Assembly: GCA_938083085.1 (NCBI GenBank)
Contig: CALLKX010000017.1
Span: 1 to 64,000, forward strand
Length of the DNA stretch: 64,000 bases
Direction of reading: 5' to 3'
Origin: an uncultured bacterium
GTDB lineage: Bacteria; Planctomycetota; UBA1135; GCA-002686595
The stretch's first letter is position 1. Each line of letters begins with the position of its first letter. A program made the position numbers and the translations under genes. The notes under the pieces were generated by a model. It had not been told where the DNA came from and searched no databases. It worked only from the letters and a program-made list of their open reading frames with translations. Below, one piece after another: positions 26,541-35,075 of the stretch.

Positions 26541-28263
26541 AGCGGCCGCCCGTGACGCTCCCGACCCCGGCGACCGGATCCACCAGCTCCTCGATGGGCA
26601 CGGACTGAAAGACCACGCTCCCCGAGCTGGCCCGATAGATCACGCCCACCGAGTCCGCGTCCGCCATGGCGAGCCCCGGACCGCCAACGGCCTTCCCATC
26701 GTCGAGGACCACCTCCCGATGGGCCGGCCACAGCTGGCCTCCATCGTTTGAACCCCGCACCGACATGCGCGCGGGGGGCTTTCGAGGAACGGCGGCGTTG
26801 GCCGAGATGAGGCGCCCGTCCATGGCGCTGGTGAGCTCACGGCCCACGTGCATCATGGCCGCCGCCCCGCCCGCACAGGGCAGCAAGGGCTCCGGCGGTC
26901 GCACGGGGGATCTCCACGCCCCGTCCACCTCCCGCCAGATGCGATGCTCGCGGGAGGATTGACGGAGGCTAGCTGCGGAGACCAGGACCGCCCCGTCGCC
27001 GAGCTCCGCGTACGACGCAGCCGACCGCCCCCGAGGGCCCAGGGGGCAGAGCGCGGTCCCGCCGCGGCGGGACTCTCGCAAGAGCGCGTAGCGCGTCGCG
27101 ACGCCGGGGCCCACGATCCCAAGGGGCCAGAGCCACTCGCCGTTGCTCGCTGCGACCCCGCGGCCGCCCGAGGAGACGATCTCCAGCCCCGTGAGGTCCA
27201 CCTCCTTCCCCGCCGCGTCGGTGCCGATCCGCGGCACCCCGATAGGCGCCGGTTCCGCCCAGGTGCGGCCGCCGTCCGCGCTGCTGAGGACGACGAGCGC
27301 GGCGCCTCCTGGCCCAGATCTGGGGATCCCACAGAGCAGCCGGAAGGCGCCGGTGCGACCGTCGAAGAGGAGAGCGGGCCCTTCAATCGGAACCTGCCAG
27401 GGCTGCTCTCGCCCGACGATCCGGAGCGCTCCCGCCTCCCAGGTCCGCCCGCCATCCACGCTCCGCGCCACCTCCGCGGGCGCAGGGGCGCCCATCACGC
27501 CTTCCACGCCACCGGTCGGGAGCACCGCGAGCAACACGAACTCGTCCCCCGAGCGCCCCCCGGCCAGCGCAGCGGCGCTGAGCTTGCCACCGCCCCGTGG
27601 CGTCGGAGCCGACGGCGCGCCCAGCTGGTCCAAGCCCGTGCCGGCAACCCCTGCCGGGGCGTGGAGCGGGACCGCGAGGCGGGAAGCGGCGTCGCTGAGC
27701 ATATCCATGCGCCCGGTCTCCTCCGAGCCGAGCTCCAGCCGCCACTGGACCGGCCCTTCCAGGTCGACCTCCGCCCCGCCCCTCGCGGCCTCGAGGCAGG
27801 CGTGGAGGACCATGTTGATCCGCGGCGGCGCCGGCTCCACGGCGCCAGCCGGGAGCACGAGCGCCGAGGCCCGGGGCGCGCGACCGCCCCCCATGCCTCC
27901 GCCCGGCCAGGTCAAGGTGGCGCTGAGGGCTGCCAACTCGACCCCCTCGGGGAGCGCCACCGCGCTCAACCTGAGGCCCTGGAGGACCCTGGACTGGAGC
28001 TCGCCGCCGTCCACGGTGTTCACATACGCGATGGGCACCGAGCGCCCGAGCTCCAGCGGGCGCACCAACCACTCGACCTTCTCGGCCGAGGCCTCTGCGG
28101 CTCGCTGCGCGCCAAAGCCCGACGAGACCTCCGGCCCGGCAGGTGACTCGGGCTTGTTGAGCTCCGCCCCCTCCTGGGGGCAGCAGGCTGAGGCCACCTG
28201 CGAGCCGCAGGGCGTTAGCAGCAGCGCCAACCCCGCCCCCCGCAGGATAGGCCCGAAGGCCAT
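26539..28263 (-). CDS. Secreted sialidase-like (Asp-box, BNR repeat) protein
   Basis: 574 residues with an N-terminal signal segment (ILRGAGLALLLTPCGSQVASACC) that probably directs export. At least three Asp-boxes of the SxDGGxxW type are visible: SVDGGRTWEAG, SSADGGRTWAEP and SNDGGQLWPAH. They indicate a six-bladed beta-propeller of the sialidase/exo-alpha-sialidase superfamily. I cannot confirm the catalytic Arg triad, Tyr or Glu, so it may be a non-enzymatic propeller. The N-terminal ~200 residues are a separate region. ATG 28263 overlaps the stop of the EboB gene (ATGA), so it is the last gene of a coupled five-gene operon. Confidence 0.75.
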   Translation of the reverse strand: MAFGPILRGAGLALLLTPCGSQVASACCPQEGAELNKPESPAGPEVSSGFGAQRAAEASAEKVEWLVRPLELGRSVPIAYVNTVDGGELQSRVLQGLRLSAVALPEGVELAALSATLTWPGGGMGGGRAPRASALVLPAGAVEPAPPRINMVLHACLEAARGGAEVDLEGPVQWRLELGSEETGRMDMLSDAASRLAVPLHAPAGVAGTGLDQLGAPSAPTPRGGGKLSAAALAGGRSGDEFVLLAVLPTGGVEGVMGAPAPAEVARSVDGGRTWEAGALRIVGREQPWQVPIEGPALLFDGRTGAFRLLCGIPRSGPGGAALVVLSSADGGRTWAEPAPIGVPRIGTDAAGKEVDLTGLEIVSSGGRGVAASNGEWLWPLGIVGPGVATRYALLRESRRGGTALCPLGPRGRSAASYAELGDGAVLVSAASLRQSSREHRIWREVDGAWRSPVRPPEPLLPCAGGAAAMMHVGRELTSAMDGRLISANAAVPRKPPARMSVRGSNDGGQLWPAHREVVLDDGKAVGGPGLAMADADSVGVIYRASSGSVVFQSVPIEELVDPVAGVGSVTGGR

Positions 28264-29168
28264 CAGTTGGGCACCTCGCCGTCCACGCGGGCCGGCTGGC
28301 CGCGGAGGACCGAGTTGTCGCTGAAGAGCTCGCGCTGGTCGACGGCCGCGGCCTCGCCCAGGGCGTCCATGTCGATCTGACCGGAGTAGCCGTAGGCCTT
28401 GGCGGCGTTGCCCCAGGTGGCCTGCTCCACGGCCTCGGCCGGGACCCCCTGGTCGATCATCATCTTGGCGGTCTTGGGCACCGAGAGCGGGTCACTCACG
28501 CCCCAGTCGCAGGACGAGTCCACGATGAAGCGCTCGGCGCCGTACTTCTTGGTGATGTCCACCATCCGCTGGGATCCCATCTTGGTGTGAGGATAGATGG
28601 TGAAGGCCGCCCAGGCCCCGGCGTCCAGCACCTCCTCCACCGTCTCCTCGTTGTTGTGGTCGATGACCAGCTTCTCCATGTCGATGCCGATCTCCTTCGC
28701 CACATCGAGGGACCGGATGATCCCGCGCTTCTTGTCCCGGTGCGGGGAGTGGACCATCACGACCATGTCGTGGTCCTTGGCGAACTGGAGCTGCCACTGG
28801 TAGGCCTTCTCCTCGGCCTCGGTGATCTCGTCGTAGCCGATCTCGCCGATGGCGACGACGCCCTCCTTGAGGGCGAAGCGCGGGAGGATCTCCAGCACCT
28901 CGCGAGCGAGGCCCTCGTCGTTGGCCTCCTTGGAGTTCAGGCCGATCGCGCAGTAGTGGGTGATGCCGAACTGCGAGGCGCGGAAGCGCTCCCAGCCCAC
29001 CAGGCTCGAGTAGTAGTCGATGAACGAGCCGACGTTGGTGCGCGGCTGGCCCAGCCAGAAGGCGGGCTCGATGAGCGCCCGCACCCCTGCAGCCGCCATG
29101 CGCTCGTAGTCGTCGGTGGTCCGCGACGTCATGTGAGCGTGCGGATCGAAGAAGCGTGCCTTGTCCAT
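28263..29168 (-). CDS. eboB: TatD-family metal-dependent hydrolase, EboB-like
   Basis: 301 residues, TIM-barrel hydrolase of the TatD-related group. Metal ligands are visible: FFDPHAH (His10, His12), Glu in VAIGEIGYDE, His in VMVHSPHRD and VIDHNNEE, and Asp in IVDSSCDWGVSD. The gene lies 29 bases downstream of a clear EboA gene. In known ebo (edgp) clusters, eboA is followed by a TatD-type hydrolase, eboB, so I assign it as EboB by context. Its biochemical substrate is unknown. The other usual ebo genes (UbiA-type eboC, dehydroquinate-synthase-like eboD, eboE, eboF) are not present here. The stop overlaps the start of the sialidase-like gene. Confidence 0.8.
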   Translation of the reverse strand: MDKARFFDPHAHMTSRTTDDYERMAAAGVRALIEPAFWLGQPRTNVGSFIDYYSSLVGWERFRASQFGITHYCAIGLNSKEANDEGLAREVLEILPRFALKEGVVAIGEIGYDEITEAEEKAYQWQLQFAKDHDMVVMVHSPHRDKKRGIIRSLDVAKEIGIDMEKLVIDHNNEETVEEVLDAGAWAAFTIYPHTKMGSQRMVDITKKYGAERFIVDSSCDWGVSDPLSVPKTAKMMIDQGVPAEAVEQATWGNAAKAYGYSGQIDMDALGEAAAVDQRELFSDNSVLRGQPARVDGEVPN

Positions 29169-29197
29169 GGGTCGAGGTGCGCGCGGGAAGCGGCGGG

Positions 29198-30139
29198 TCA
29201 GTCGGCGGTGGCCGTAGGGGTGGTGGGCGTGGCGCCCTCGGGAATGGAGACCGCCCCGAAGGCGGCCTGATCGTGGTGGTCCGTGATGGCGAGCTGAATG
29301 GTCTCGAGGAGCGGCCCCTTTGCCGAGGACGCGAGCTCCCGGAGACGATCGTGGCGGCCGAGCCGGCCAAGCGCCAGCGCAGCGCCGCGGCTCGACAGCT
29401 CATCCTCGCCAGTGAGCTCGTCCTCCAACGCGCGCAGGGCGCGCTCGTCGGGCTCCCCTTTCAAGCAGAGCCACAGCTCCGGGCTGATGGCGCGGCCAGC
29501 GGCGCGGCGCTCCTCGACCAGATCGAGGGCCATGCGACCGAGCTCCGCGTCCACGCGCCCATCGAAGCCAGAGACGCGCCAGAGCGGGGCCCCGATGAAG
29601 AGGGCCTTCACGCAAAGCTGGCGCCAGGCGATGTCGTCGAGATGGGTCACCGGAAATGCGGTGTCGCAGCCATTGGCCTCGAACACGCTCATCATGTTGG
29701 TCCGACAACCCTCACCGGCCCGCCACACGAAGCGGTCGGGGCCGGGGAGAAACTGCAGGCTCCGATAGAGCGCGCAGAGCTCCCCCTCGTCCGCATACCG
29801 GAAGGCCTCCTCGATGGCCCGGGGGAGGGTGGCGTCTTCCGCCGCGGCTCGGGCGAGCACAAGGCGCACCCGGACCGCCTCGAGGCCTGTCCAGCGCTCG
29901 GGATTCCACCCTGGCAAGGTGCCCCCGGCCACCTGACAGGCCTGCGTCGAGGGAGCGAGGGGCCCGCGGGGCGCGAAGCGGCTCGCGAGGGCGATCGACT
30001 GCGCAAATTGGGCGTCGCTCAGCCCTGCGGCCGACACCTTACTGGCCTCGTGGTCGGACCACTCAACGGCCTTCTGGTGGCCGCCCGCCGCGAGCGTCTC
30101 GTGGAGCCATCGGTCCACGGTCTGGAGCAAGTCAGTCAT
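29198..30139 (-). CDS. eboA: EboA domain-containing protein
   Basis: 313 residues. Residues ~139-225 match the EboA family pattern closely: RAGEGCRTNMMSVFEANG, then FPVTHLDDIAWRQLCVKALFIGAPLWR, GFDGRVDAELGRMALDLVEERRAAGR and SPELW. The region before it (YADEGELCALYRSLQFLPGP) is also as in EboA. The C-terminal ~80 residues are HEAT-like helices (RALEDELTGEDELSSRGAALALGRLG). In cyanobacteria the ebo/edgp products are needed to move a scytonemin or terpenoid-type precursor to the periplasm, but EboA itself has no known catalytic activity. The start overlaps the barrel protein gene by eight bases. Confidence 0.85.
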   Translation of the reverse strand: MTDLLQTVDRWLHETLAAGGHQKAVEWSDHEASKVSAAGLSDAQFAQSIALASRFAPRGPLAPSTQACQVAGGTLPGWNPERWTGLEAVRVRLVLARAAAEDATLPRAIEEAFRYADEGELCALYRSLQFLPGPDRFVWRAGEGCRTNMMSVFEANGCDTAFPVTHLDDIAWRQLCVKALFIGAPLWRVSGFDGRVDAELGRMALDLVEERRAAGRAISPELWLCLKGEPDERALRALEDELTGEDELSSRGAALALGRLGRHDRLRELASSAKGPLLETIQLAITDHHDQAAFGAVSIPEGATPTTPTATAD

Positions 30140-31388
30140 CGGTAGTGGACGGCGTGGGCGCGACCGGCTTGGGGACGCCCTCGAGCAACGACAGCGCCAT
30201 GAAGGCGGTCGACGCGTTGATGAGGTACTGGGTATCGAGGAAGTCGCTGGTGGAGCCGTTCTCGCGCTGCGTCTTGGTGAGCTGCGGTCTCAGGAGCGCA
30301 TGCAAGGGCTCCTGCTCCTCCTCCGGAAGAAGCGCAATCACCTTCGCCGCGTAGTAGTGCGCGAAGAAGTAGAAGTACCCCGCATTGGCGTGAAAGCCCT
30401 CATGGGGAATTGGCCGGAGCCGCGCATGGTCGAGATACCTGTGCTCACGGAAGAACGCGCCGAGCCCCTCGCGCAGGACCTCGTCCGTGACCCGCTTGTC
30501 CCCCATCAGCCGTCGACACCAGTTGCCGACCTGGGTCCGGCCGAGGCTGCCCTCGATACGGTTGATGTGCTCGACTCCGCCCATGCGGGTCACCGGATCA
30601 AGGTCGTAGCTGTACGCGCCACCCGGGATCACGCACATGTCGAGGTAACGCCGCGCCCGGCGGATGACGTCCGCCGGCACCTCGACCCCCACGGCGCCCG
30701 CCCTGGCGAGCGTCGGGAGCACCAGCGCGGTGCAGAAGCTGGTGGCCCAGGTGGGCTGTCTGGTGAACGGCGGGTCGTCGTAGTAGGCCCAGCCGCCAGA
30801 GGTTGCCTGGTGGGACAGGAGCACGCCCATGAAGAAACGTGCCCGCTCGAGGACCCTGACGTTCCCGGCGAAGCGCGGATCCTCCAGGAGTTCGATGGTG
30901 GCGACGGTTCCGTAGAGCGCCGTCCAGACGTAGTCGATGTCCCAGTCGCTATCCCGCGCGGGAAAGGGCGTGGTCACGAGCCAGTCCACCGCAGCATCCA
31001 GCGCCTTCCGCCGCTTCGGGGTCTCCTCCGCGGTCCGCAGCGCCATGCAGGCCAGGGCCTGGCTCGCCATCCGCCAGGCCTTGAAGGAGTTCAGGGCATA
31101 GCCCTCCTCGAAGAGCTGCGGAGCGTTGTCTCCCCAGGAGCCGTCCGGGTTCTGCTCCGTCACCAGGTAGCCGATGGCGCGGTTGGCGGACACGATGGCC
31201 CCTTCTCGGGGCAGCGAGCGAGGGACCGCCCGCGGCTCCTGCGCCGCGGCGACTTGGCGCTCCTGAGCCGCAGCTGCCGCCGGCTCCTGGGCCGCGAGAA
31301 CAGCCCCTTCCTCGAGCCCAGCGAGCGCAGGCTCCAGGAGAGGCGTCGCCGCAGCGATGGCCATGATCGAGAAGATCTGGAGCATCAC
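30132..31388 (-). CDS. Secreted prenyltransferase/squalene-oxidase repeat (alpha-barrel) protein
   Basis: 418 residues with an N-terminal hydrophobic signal (LQIFSIMAIAAATPLLEPAL). It has repeats of the terpene-cyclase alpha6-alpha6 barrel type: YLVTEQNPDGSWGDNAPQLFEEGYALNSFKAW and LLSHQATSGGWAYYDDPP...TSFCTALVLPTL, both with the G-W/G-x-W 'QW' signature. No DDTA or DxDD cyclase motif is visible, so a cyclase activity is doubtful. Comparable 'squalene-cyclase-like' exported proteins are abundant in planctomycetes. GTG 31388 overlaps the upstream stop (GTGA); ATG 31385 is an equal alternative. Confidence 0.78.
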   Translation of the reverse strand: MMLQIFSIMAIAAATPLLEPALAGLEEGAVLAAQEPAAAAAQERQVAAAQEPRAVPRSLPREGAIVSANRAIGYLVTEQNPDGSWGDNAPQLFEEGYALNSFKAWRMASQALACMALRTAEETPKRRKALDAAVDWLVTTPFPARDSDWDIDYVWTALYGTVATIELLEDPRFAGNVRVLERARFFMGVLLSHQATSGGWAYYDDPPFTRQPTWATSFCTALVLPTLARAGAVGVEVPADVIRRARRYLDMCVIPGGAYSYDLDPVTRMGGVEHINRIEGSLGRTQVGNWCRRLMGDKRVTDEVLREGLGAFFREHRYLDHARLRPIPHEGFHANAGYFYFFAHYYAAKVIALLPEEEQEPLHALLRPQLTKTQRENGSTSDFLDTQYLINASTAFMALSLLEGVPKPVAPTPSTTDD

Positions 31389-32275
31389 TGGTCGCCAGAG
31401 GCCGCAGAGCCAGAGCCAGCAGAGCCAGAGCCAGCCGCGCCAGAGCCAGCCGCGCCCGGAGAGGCCCCCTCAGCGCCGTCCGCCTCCGTCTTGGCGGCCT
31501 TGAGCCGCTTGCGGATCTTGGCCCGGTCCTTCTCGGCCTTGGACAAGGCCTTGCGAGCTTCCGCCTCCTCGTTCTTGGCCACGCCCACATCAAGGGTCGC
31601 GCGCCGCTTGGACTGCTCGGCCTTCGCCTCCGCGGCGGCGAGTTTGGCCTCGCAGGCCCGGACGGCCTCCGAGAGCTTGGCCATGCGCGCGGGGAGCTCC
31701 CCCTCGACGACCATGGCCTGCTTGATCTGTGCCTGCTCAACCCGCGCCTTGGCCGTCTGGACCGCGATCTCGTTGCGGCGGATGATCTCATCCTTGGCAC
31801 GGGCCTCGGACTCCTCTTCGAAGATCTCCAGGATCCCGAGCAGGTCCGTTTCAGCGACCCGGAGGCGCTCCTCTGCCTGGCCCACGCTCAGCGCCACCTC
31901 ACCGATCTTGACCGGCCGCTCCATGGCGTCGAAGCGGACACGGTCCGCCCGCGCCATCTCCAGTGCGACCCGGGCCGCGCGCACGGCCTCATCGGAGTCT
32001 CGCGCCGTGGCCGCCGCGGCGAGCTCGGCCAGCTCACGCTCCGCCGCCTTGACGCGCAGCGCGCGCCGCGCCTCGGCGAACTTCGTATCCGCCTCGGCGG
32101 ACCGCTTGCGCAGCGCGGACGGGCTCGCCTCCCGGGGGGCCACCTTCACCTGAGCGTTCGAGGAGCCGGCCTGTTCCGTCCCTCCAACGGTCACCGCCGC
32201 ACCCTGAGTTCCCTGGGACGGAGCGGTCTGGCAGGCAGCGGCGAGCAGAACAAGAAGGGGCGTCGTGCGAATCAT
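31385..32275 (-). CDS. Coiled-coil lipoprotein of unknown function
   Basis: 296 residues from ATG 32275, which opens a lipoprotein signal (IRTTPLLVLLAAAC). The frame also continues 54 bases upstream without a better start. Residues ~60-260 are almost entirely Ala/Glu/Lys/Arg with heptad-like spacing (long coiled coil; no Pro until the end). The last ~30 residues are Gly/Ser/Ala repeats (GSGAAGSGSAGSGSA). It probably forms an elongated periplasmic or surface spacer. It is the first gene of the operon leading to the barrel protein, EboA, EboB and the sialidase-like protein. Confidence 0.72.
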   Translation of the reverse strand: MIRTTPLLVLLAAACQTAPSQGTQGAAVTVGGTEQAGSSNAQVKVAPREASPSALRKRSAEADTKFAEARRALRVKAAERELAELAAAATARDSDEAVRAARVALEMARADRVRFDAMERPVKIGEVALSVGQAEERLRVAETDLLGILEIFEEESEARAKDEIIRRNEIAVQTAKARVEQAQIKQAMVVEGELPARMAKLSEAVRACEAKLAAAEAKAEQSKRRATLDVGVAKNEEAEARKALSKAEKDRAKIRKRLKAAKTEADGAEGASPGAAGSGAAGSGSAGSGSAASGDQ

Positions 32276-32461
32276 GGCTTGGGGTCGGTGGCTACAGAGT
32301 GGACCTTCCGGCACCTCGGATCGGCGCACGGGAAATCATGATGGACCAGCGCATCGACACTGCAACGCGCATTTGGGAGACTCCTGTGCGCTTTTGTCCT
32401 TCCGTCGCTGGCGCGCCCATCTAACCCAGCCTTTCCACCCGGCCCAGCCGGAGAGCCCACG

Positions 32462-34093
32462 ATGACCCACGGCGTCTTCCGAGTCCCCACCCCCGAGAAC
32501 GAACCCGTCCGCTCCTACGCGCCGGGGTCCCCCGAGCGAGCCAGCCTGGCCTCCACCGTGGCCTCCATGTCCGCGGAGACCATCGAGATCCCGCTGATCA
32601 TCGGTGGAGAGGAGGTCCGCACCGGCAACGTGGTGGACGTGGTGATGCCCCACAAGCACGGGCACGTGATCGCCAAGGCCCACATGGGCGGTGCCGCGGA
32701 GGCCCAGCAGGCCATCGACGCCGCCGAGGCGGCGCGCGGAGCCTGGGCTGGCCTGCCGTGGGAGGAGCGCGCAGCGGTTCTGCTCCGCGCCGCCGACCTG
32801 CTCGTCGGGCCCTGGAGGGACAGGATCAACGCCTCGACGATGATCGGGCAGTCCAAGACCTGCCACCAGGCAGAGATCGACGCGGCCTGCGAGATGGCGG
32901 ACTTCTTCCGCTTCAACGCGCAGTACGCCACCCAGCTCTACGAGGAGCAGCCGGGCTCAGCCCCTGGCCTGTGGAACCGCCTCGAGCACCGCCCGCTGGA
33001 CGGGTTCGTCCTCGCGATCACGCCGTTCAACTTCACCTCCATCGCGGGCAACCTCTGCACGGCGCCGGCGCTCATGGGGAACACCATCCTCTGGAAGCCC
33101 TCCACCACGGCGCTCCTGAGCAACTGGTACACCATGAAGCTCCTGGAGGCGGCGGGGATGCCCCCCGGCGTCATCAACTTCGTCCCGGGCAGCGGCCCCG
33201 CCATCGGCGGCGTCGCCATCCCCGACCGGCGCCTCGGCGGCGTCCACTTCACGGGCTCCACGCCCACCTTCCAGCACATCTGGAAGACCGTTGGCGAGAA
33301 CATCCAGGGCTACGGGCAGTACCCCCGCCTGGTCGGTGAAACCGGCGGCAAGGACTTCGTCTTCGTGCATCCCACCGCCTGTGGCGCCCGCGAGGTTGCG
33401 GTCGCCTTGGCCCGCGGCTCCTTCGAGTTCCAGGGGCAAAAGTGCTCGGCAGCGAGCCGCGCCTATGTGCCCAAGAGCATGTGGCCCGCCGTGTCCGAGG
33501 AGCTGACCGAGATCGTCGGTGAGATGACGATGGGAGACGTCGCTGACTTCTCCAACTTCCTCGGCGCCGTCATCGACGCACGCTCGTTCAACAAGCTCAA
33601 GGAGGTCATCGACCGCGCCAACGCGGAGGCCAACGTGGACGTGATCATCGGCGGCACCTGCGACGACTCGGAGGGCTACTTCGTGAGCCCCACCGTGGCC
33701 GTCGTCCAGGACCCCAAGCACGACCTCATGCGCACCGAGTTCTTCGGGCCGCTCCTCACGATCTACGTCTACGACGACGCCCGCGTGGAGGAGACCTTGG
33801 AGCTCTGCGCCACGACCTCGCCCTACGCCCTCACAGGGGCCATCTTCGCCGACGACCGCTACGCGGTGCGGCAAGCGGTGGATGCCCTGCGCTATGCGGC
33901 GGGCAACTTCTATATCAACGACAAGCCCACGGGCGCCGTCGTGGGTCAACAGCCCTTCGGTGGCTCGCGCGCGTCCGGCACCAACGACAAGGCCGGCTCG
34001 ATCCTCAACCTGCTGCGCTGGGTCAGCCCGCGCACCATCAAGGAGACCTTCGCGCCCCCCACGGACTGGACCTACCCGTTCCTCGGGAACTGA
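32462..34093 (+). CDS. pruA: L-glutamate gamma-semialdehyde (1-pyrroline-5-carboxylate) dehydrogenase
   Basis: NAD-dependent oxidation of glutamate semialdehyde to glutamate, the second step of proline catabolism. 543 residues, the length of the monofunctional P5CDH type. Visible features are GFVLAITPFNFTSIAGNL, NTILWKPSTTALLSN, HFTGSTPTFQHIW, GETGGKDFVFVHP (catalytic Glu) and FEFQGQKCSAASRAYVP with the nucleophile Cys at 328. PFGGSRASGTNDKAGS closes the fold. No proline dehydrogenase gene is adjacent. It is divergent from the coiled-coil lipoprotein operon across 186 bases. Confidence 0.94.
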   Translation: MTHGVFRVPTPENEPVRSYAPGSPERASLASTVASMSAETIEIPLIIGGEEVRTGNVVDVVMPHKHGHVIAKAHMGGAAEAQQAIDAAEAARGAWAGLPWEERAAVLLRAADLLVGPWRDRINASTMIGQSKTCHQAEIDAACEMADFFRFNAQYATQLYEEQPGSAPGLWNRLEHRPLDGFVLAITPFNFTSIAGNLCTAPALMGNTILWKPSTTALLSNWYTMKLLEAAGMPPGVINFVPGSGPAIGGVAIPDRRLGGVHFTGSTPTFQHIWKTVGENIQGYGQYPRLVGETGGKDFVFVHPTACGAREVAVALARGSFEFQGQKCSAASRAYVPKSMWPAVSEELTEIVGEMTMGDVADFSNFLGAVIDARSFNKLKEVIDRANAEANVDVIIGGTCDDSEGYFVSPTVAVVQDPKHDLMRTEFFGPLLTIYVYDDARVEETLELCATTSPYALTGAIFADDRYAVRQAVDALRYAAGNFYINDKPTGAVVGQQPFGGSRASGTNDKAGSILNLLRWVSPRTIKETFAPPTDWTYPFLGN

Positions 34094-34235
34094 TCCCAGA
34101 GCTTGGCTCGGCCCCGCTGCGGGCTCAGCTGAGCCTGTCCCCATCGGCGCGCTCGCCTCCCCTCTTGGGCGGGGGCGGGCGCGCTCTCATTCGGGGCAAG
34201 GGCCCGCCCGCCCTGCGGGAGCCCGCGGGGCGACG

Positions 34236-34252
34236 GGCCCCTCTTGGGGGCC
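34236..34252. terminator. Probable terminator hairpin in convergent gap
   Basis: GGCCCC-TCTT-GGGGGCC forms a stable stem with a four-base loop between the convergent pruA and methyltransferase genes. It has no T-run on either strand. Confidence 0.4.
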
Positions 34253-34268
34253 GGCCCGGCGAGGCGAC

Positions 34269-35075
34269 TCAGGCGGGCCTTCGGGCGATGACGTCGACGA
34301 TCATCGGTGAGAACAGCAGGGCGTCAGGGTCCCGGGACAGCGCCGCCCACTCCTCGTCGAACTGTGCCACTTCCGCCTCCGTCATGAGGCCGGCCTCGGC
34401 GTAGGTCCGCACGAACGTGGGAAAGAAGGCATCCAGCCAGCGGAAGACCGGCGAGGTCCCGTTCCCGGCGCGCACGTTCGGCCGGACCTCCTCGAGCTCG
34501 AAGCCGGACCGGCGGAGAGGGCCGGGAAGGCGGGCCGCCACCCACGGGTCTCCCCCGGCGCCGCGGTAGAAGGCGCGCGTGGCTCGAATCGCCGCCTCGA
34601 ACCCCGCGCTCTCGGGGAAGACCGAGACGCCCTCGTGGTTGTAGTCCTGGATCACGAGCACGCCCCCTGGCTTCAGGGCGCGCCGCAGCTTGGCGAGCAC
34701 CGGGTCCAGGTCTCCGAGGAAGCTGAACACCCAGCGACTGAAGATGCAGTCGAAGCGATCCTCACCAAGCTCCGCCGCCTCGACGGTGCACTCGATGAAG
34801 GTCACGGGAGCCGCGTAGTCACGGGCCTCGAAGGCGGCCCGCCAAACGGGCGACTCGTCGAGCCCGGTGACCTGGCCGGACGGCCCGACTCGCTCGGCGA
34901 GGTCGCGGGTCACAAACCCCGGACCCGCGCCCAGGTCCAGCACCGCATGGCCCGGCCCGACCCCTGCGCGGTCGAGGGCGTCCGACGCCAGATCGCCCCA
35001 GACCCCATGCTGGGCCTCCAGGCGCTGGAGCTCACGATCATTGGTGCCAAGGAGATACTCGGGGGTGTCCGACAT
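34269..35075 (-). CDS. Class I SAM-dependent methyltransferase
   Basis: 268 residues. Rossmann-type methyltransferase with motif I VLDLGAGPGFVTRDLA near residue 46, the acidic ribose-binding segment VTGLDESP, motif IV-like FDCIFSRWVFSFLGD, and LRRALKPGGVLVIQDY. The C-terminal ~110 residues resemble the small-molecule methyltransferases (UbiE-like lid). The substrate is unknown. Its ATG (35075-35073) shares bases with the ATG of the divergent radical SAM gene, so the two promoters must lie inside each other's coding sequence. Confidence 0.88.
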   Translation of the reverse strand: MSDTPEYLLGTNDRELQRLEAQHGVWGDLASDALDRAGVGPGHAVLDLGAGPGFVTRDLAERVGPSGQVTGLDESPVWRAAFEARDYAAPVTFIECTVEAAELGEDRFDCIFSRWVFSFLGDLDPVLAKLRRALKPGGVLVIQDYNHEGVSVFPESAGFEAAIRATRAFYRGAGGDPWVAARLPGPLRRSGFELEEVRPNVRAGNGTSPVFRWLDAFFPTFVRTYAEAGLMTEAEVAQFDEEWAALSRDPDALLFSPMIVDVIARRPA

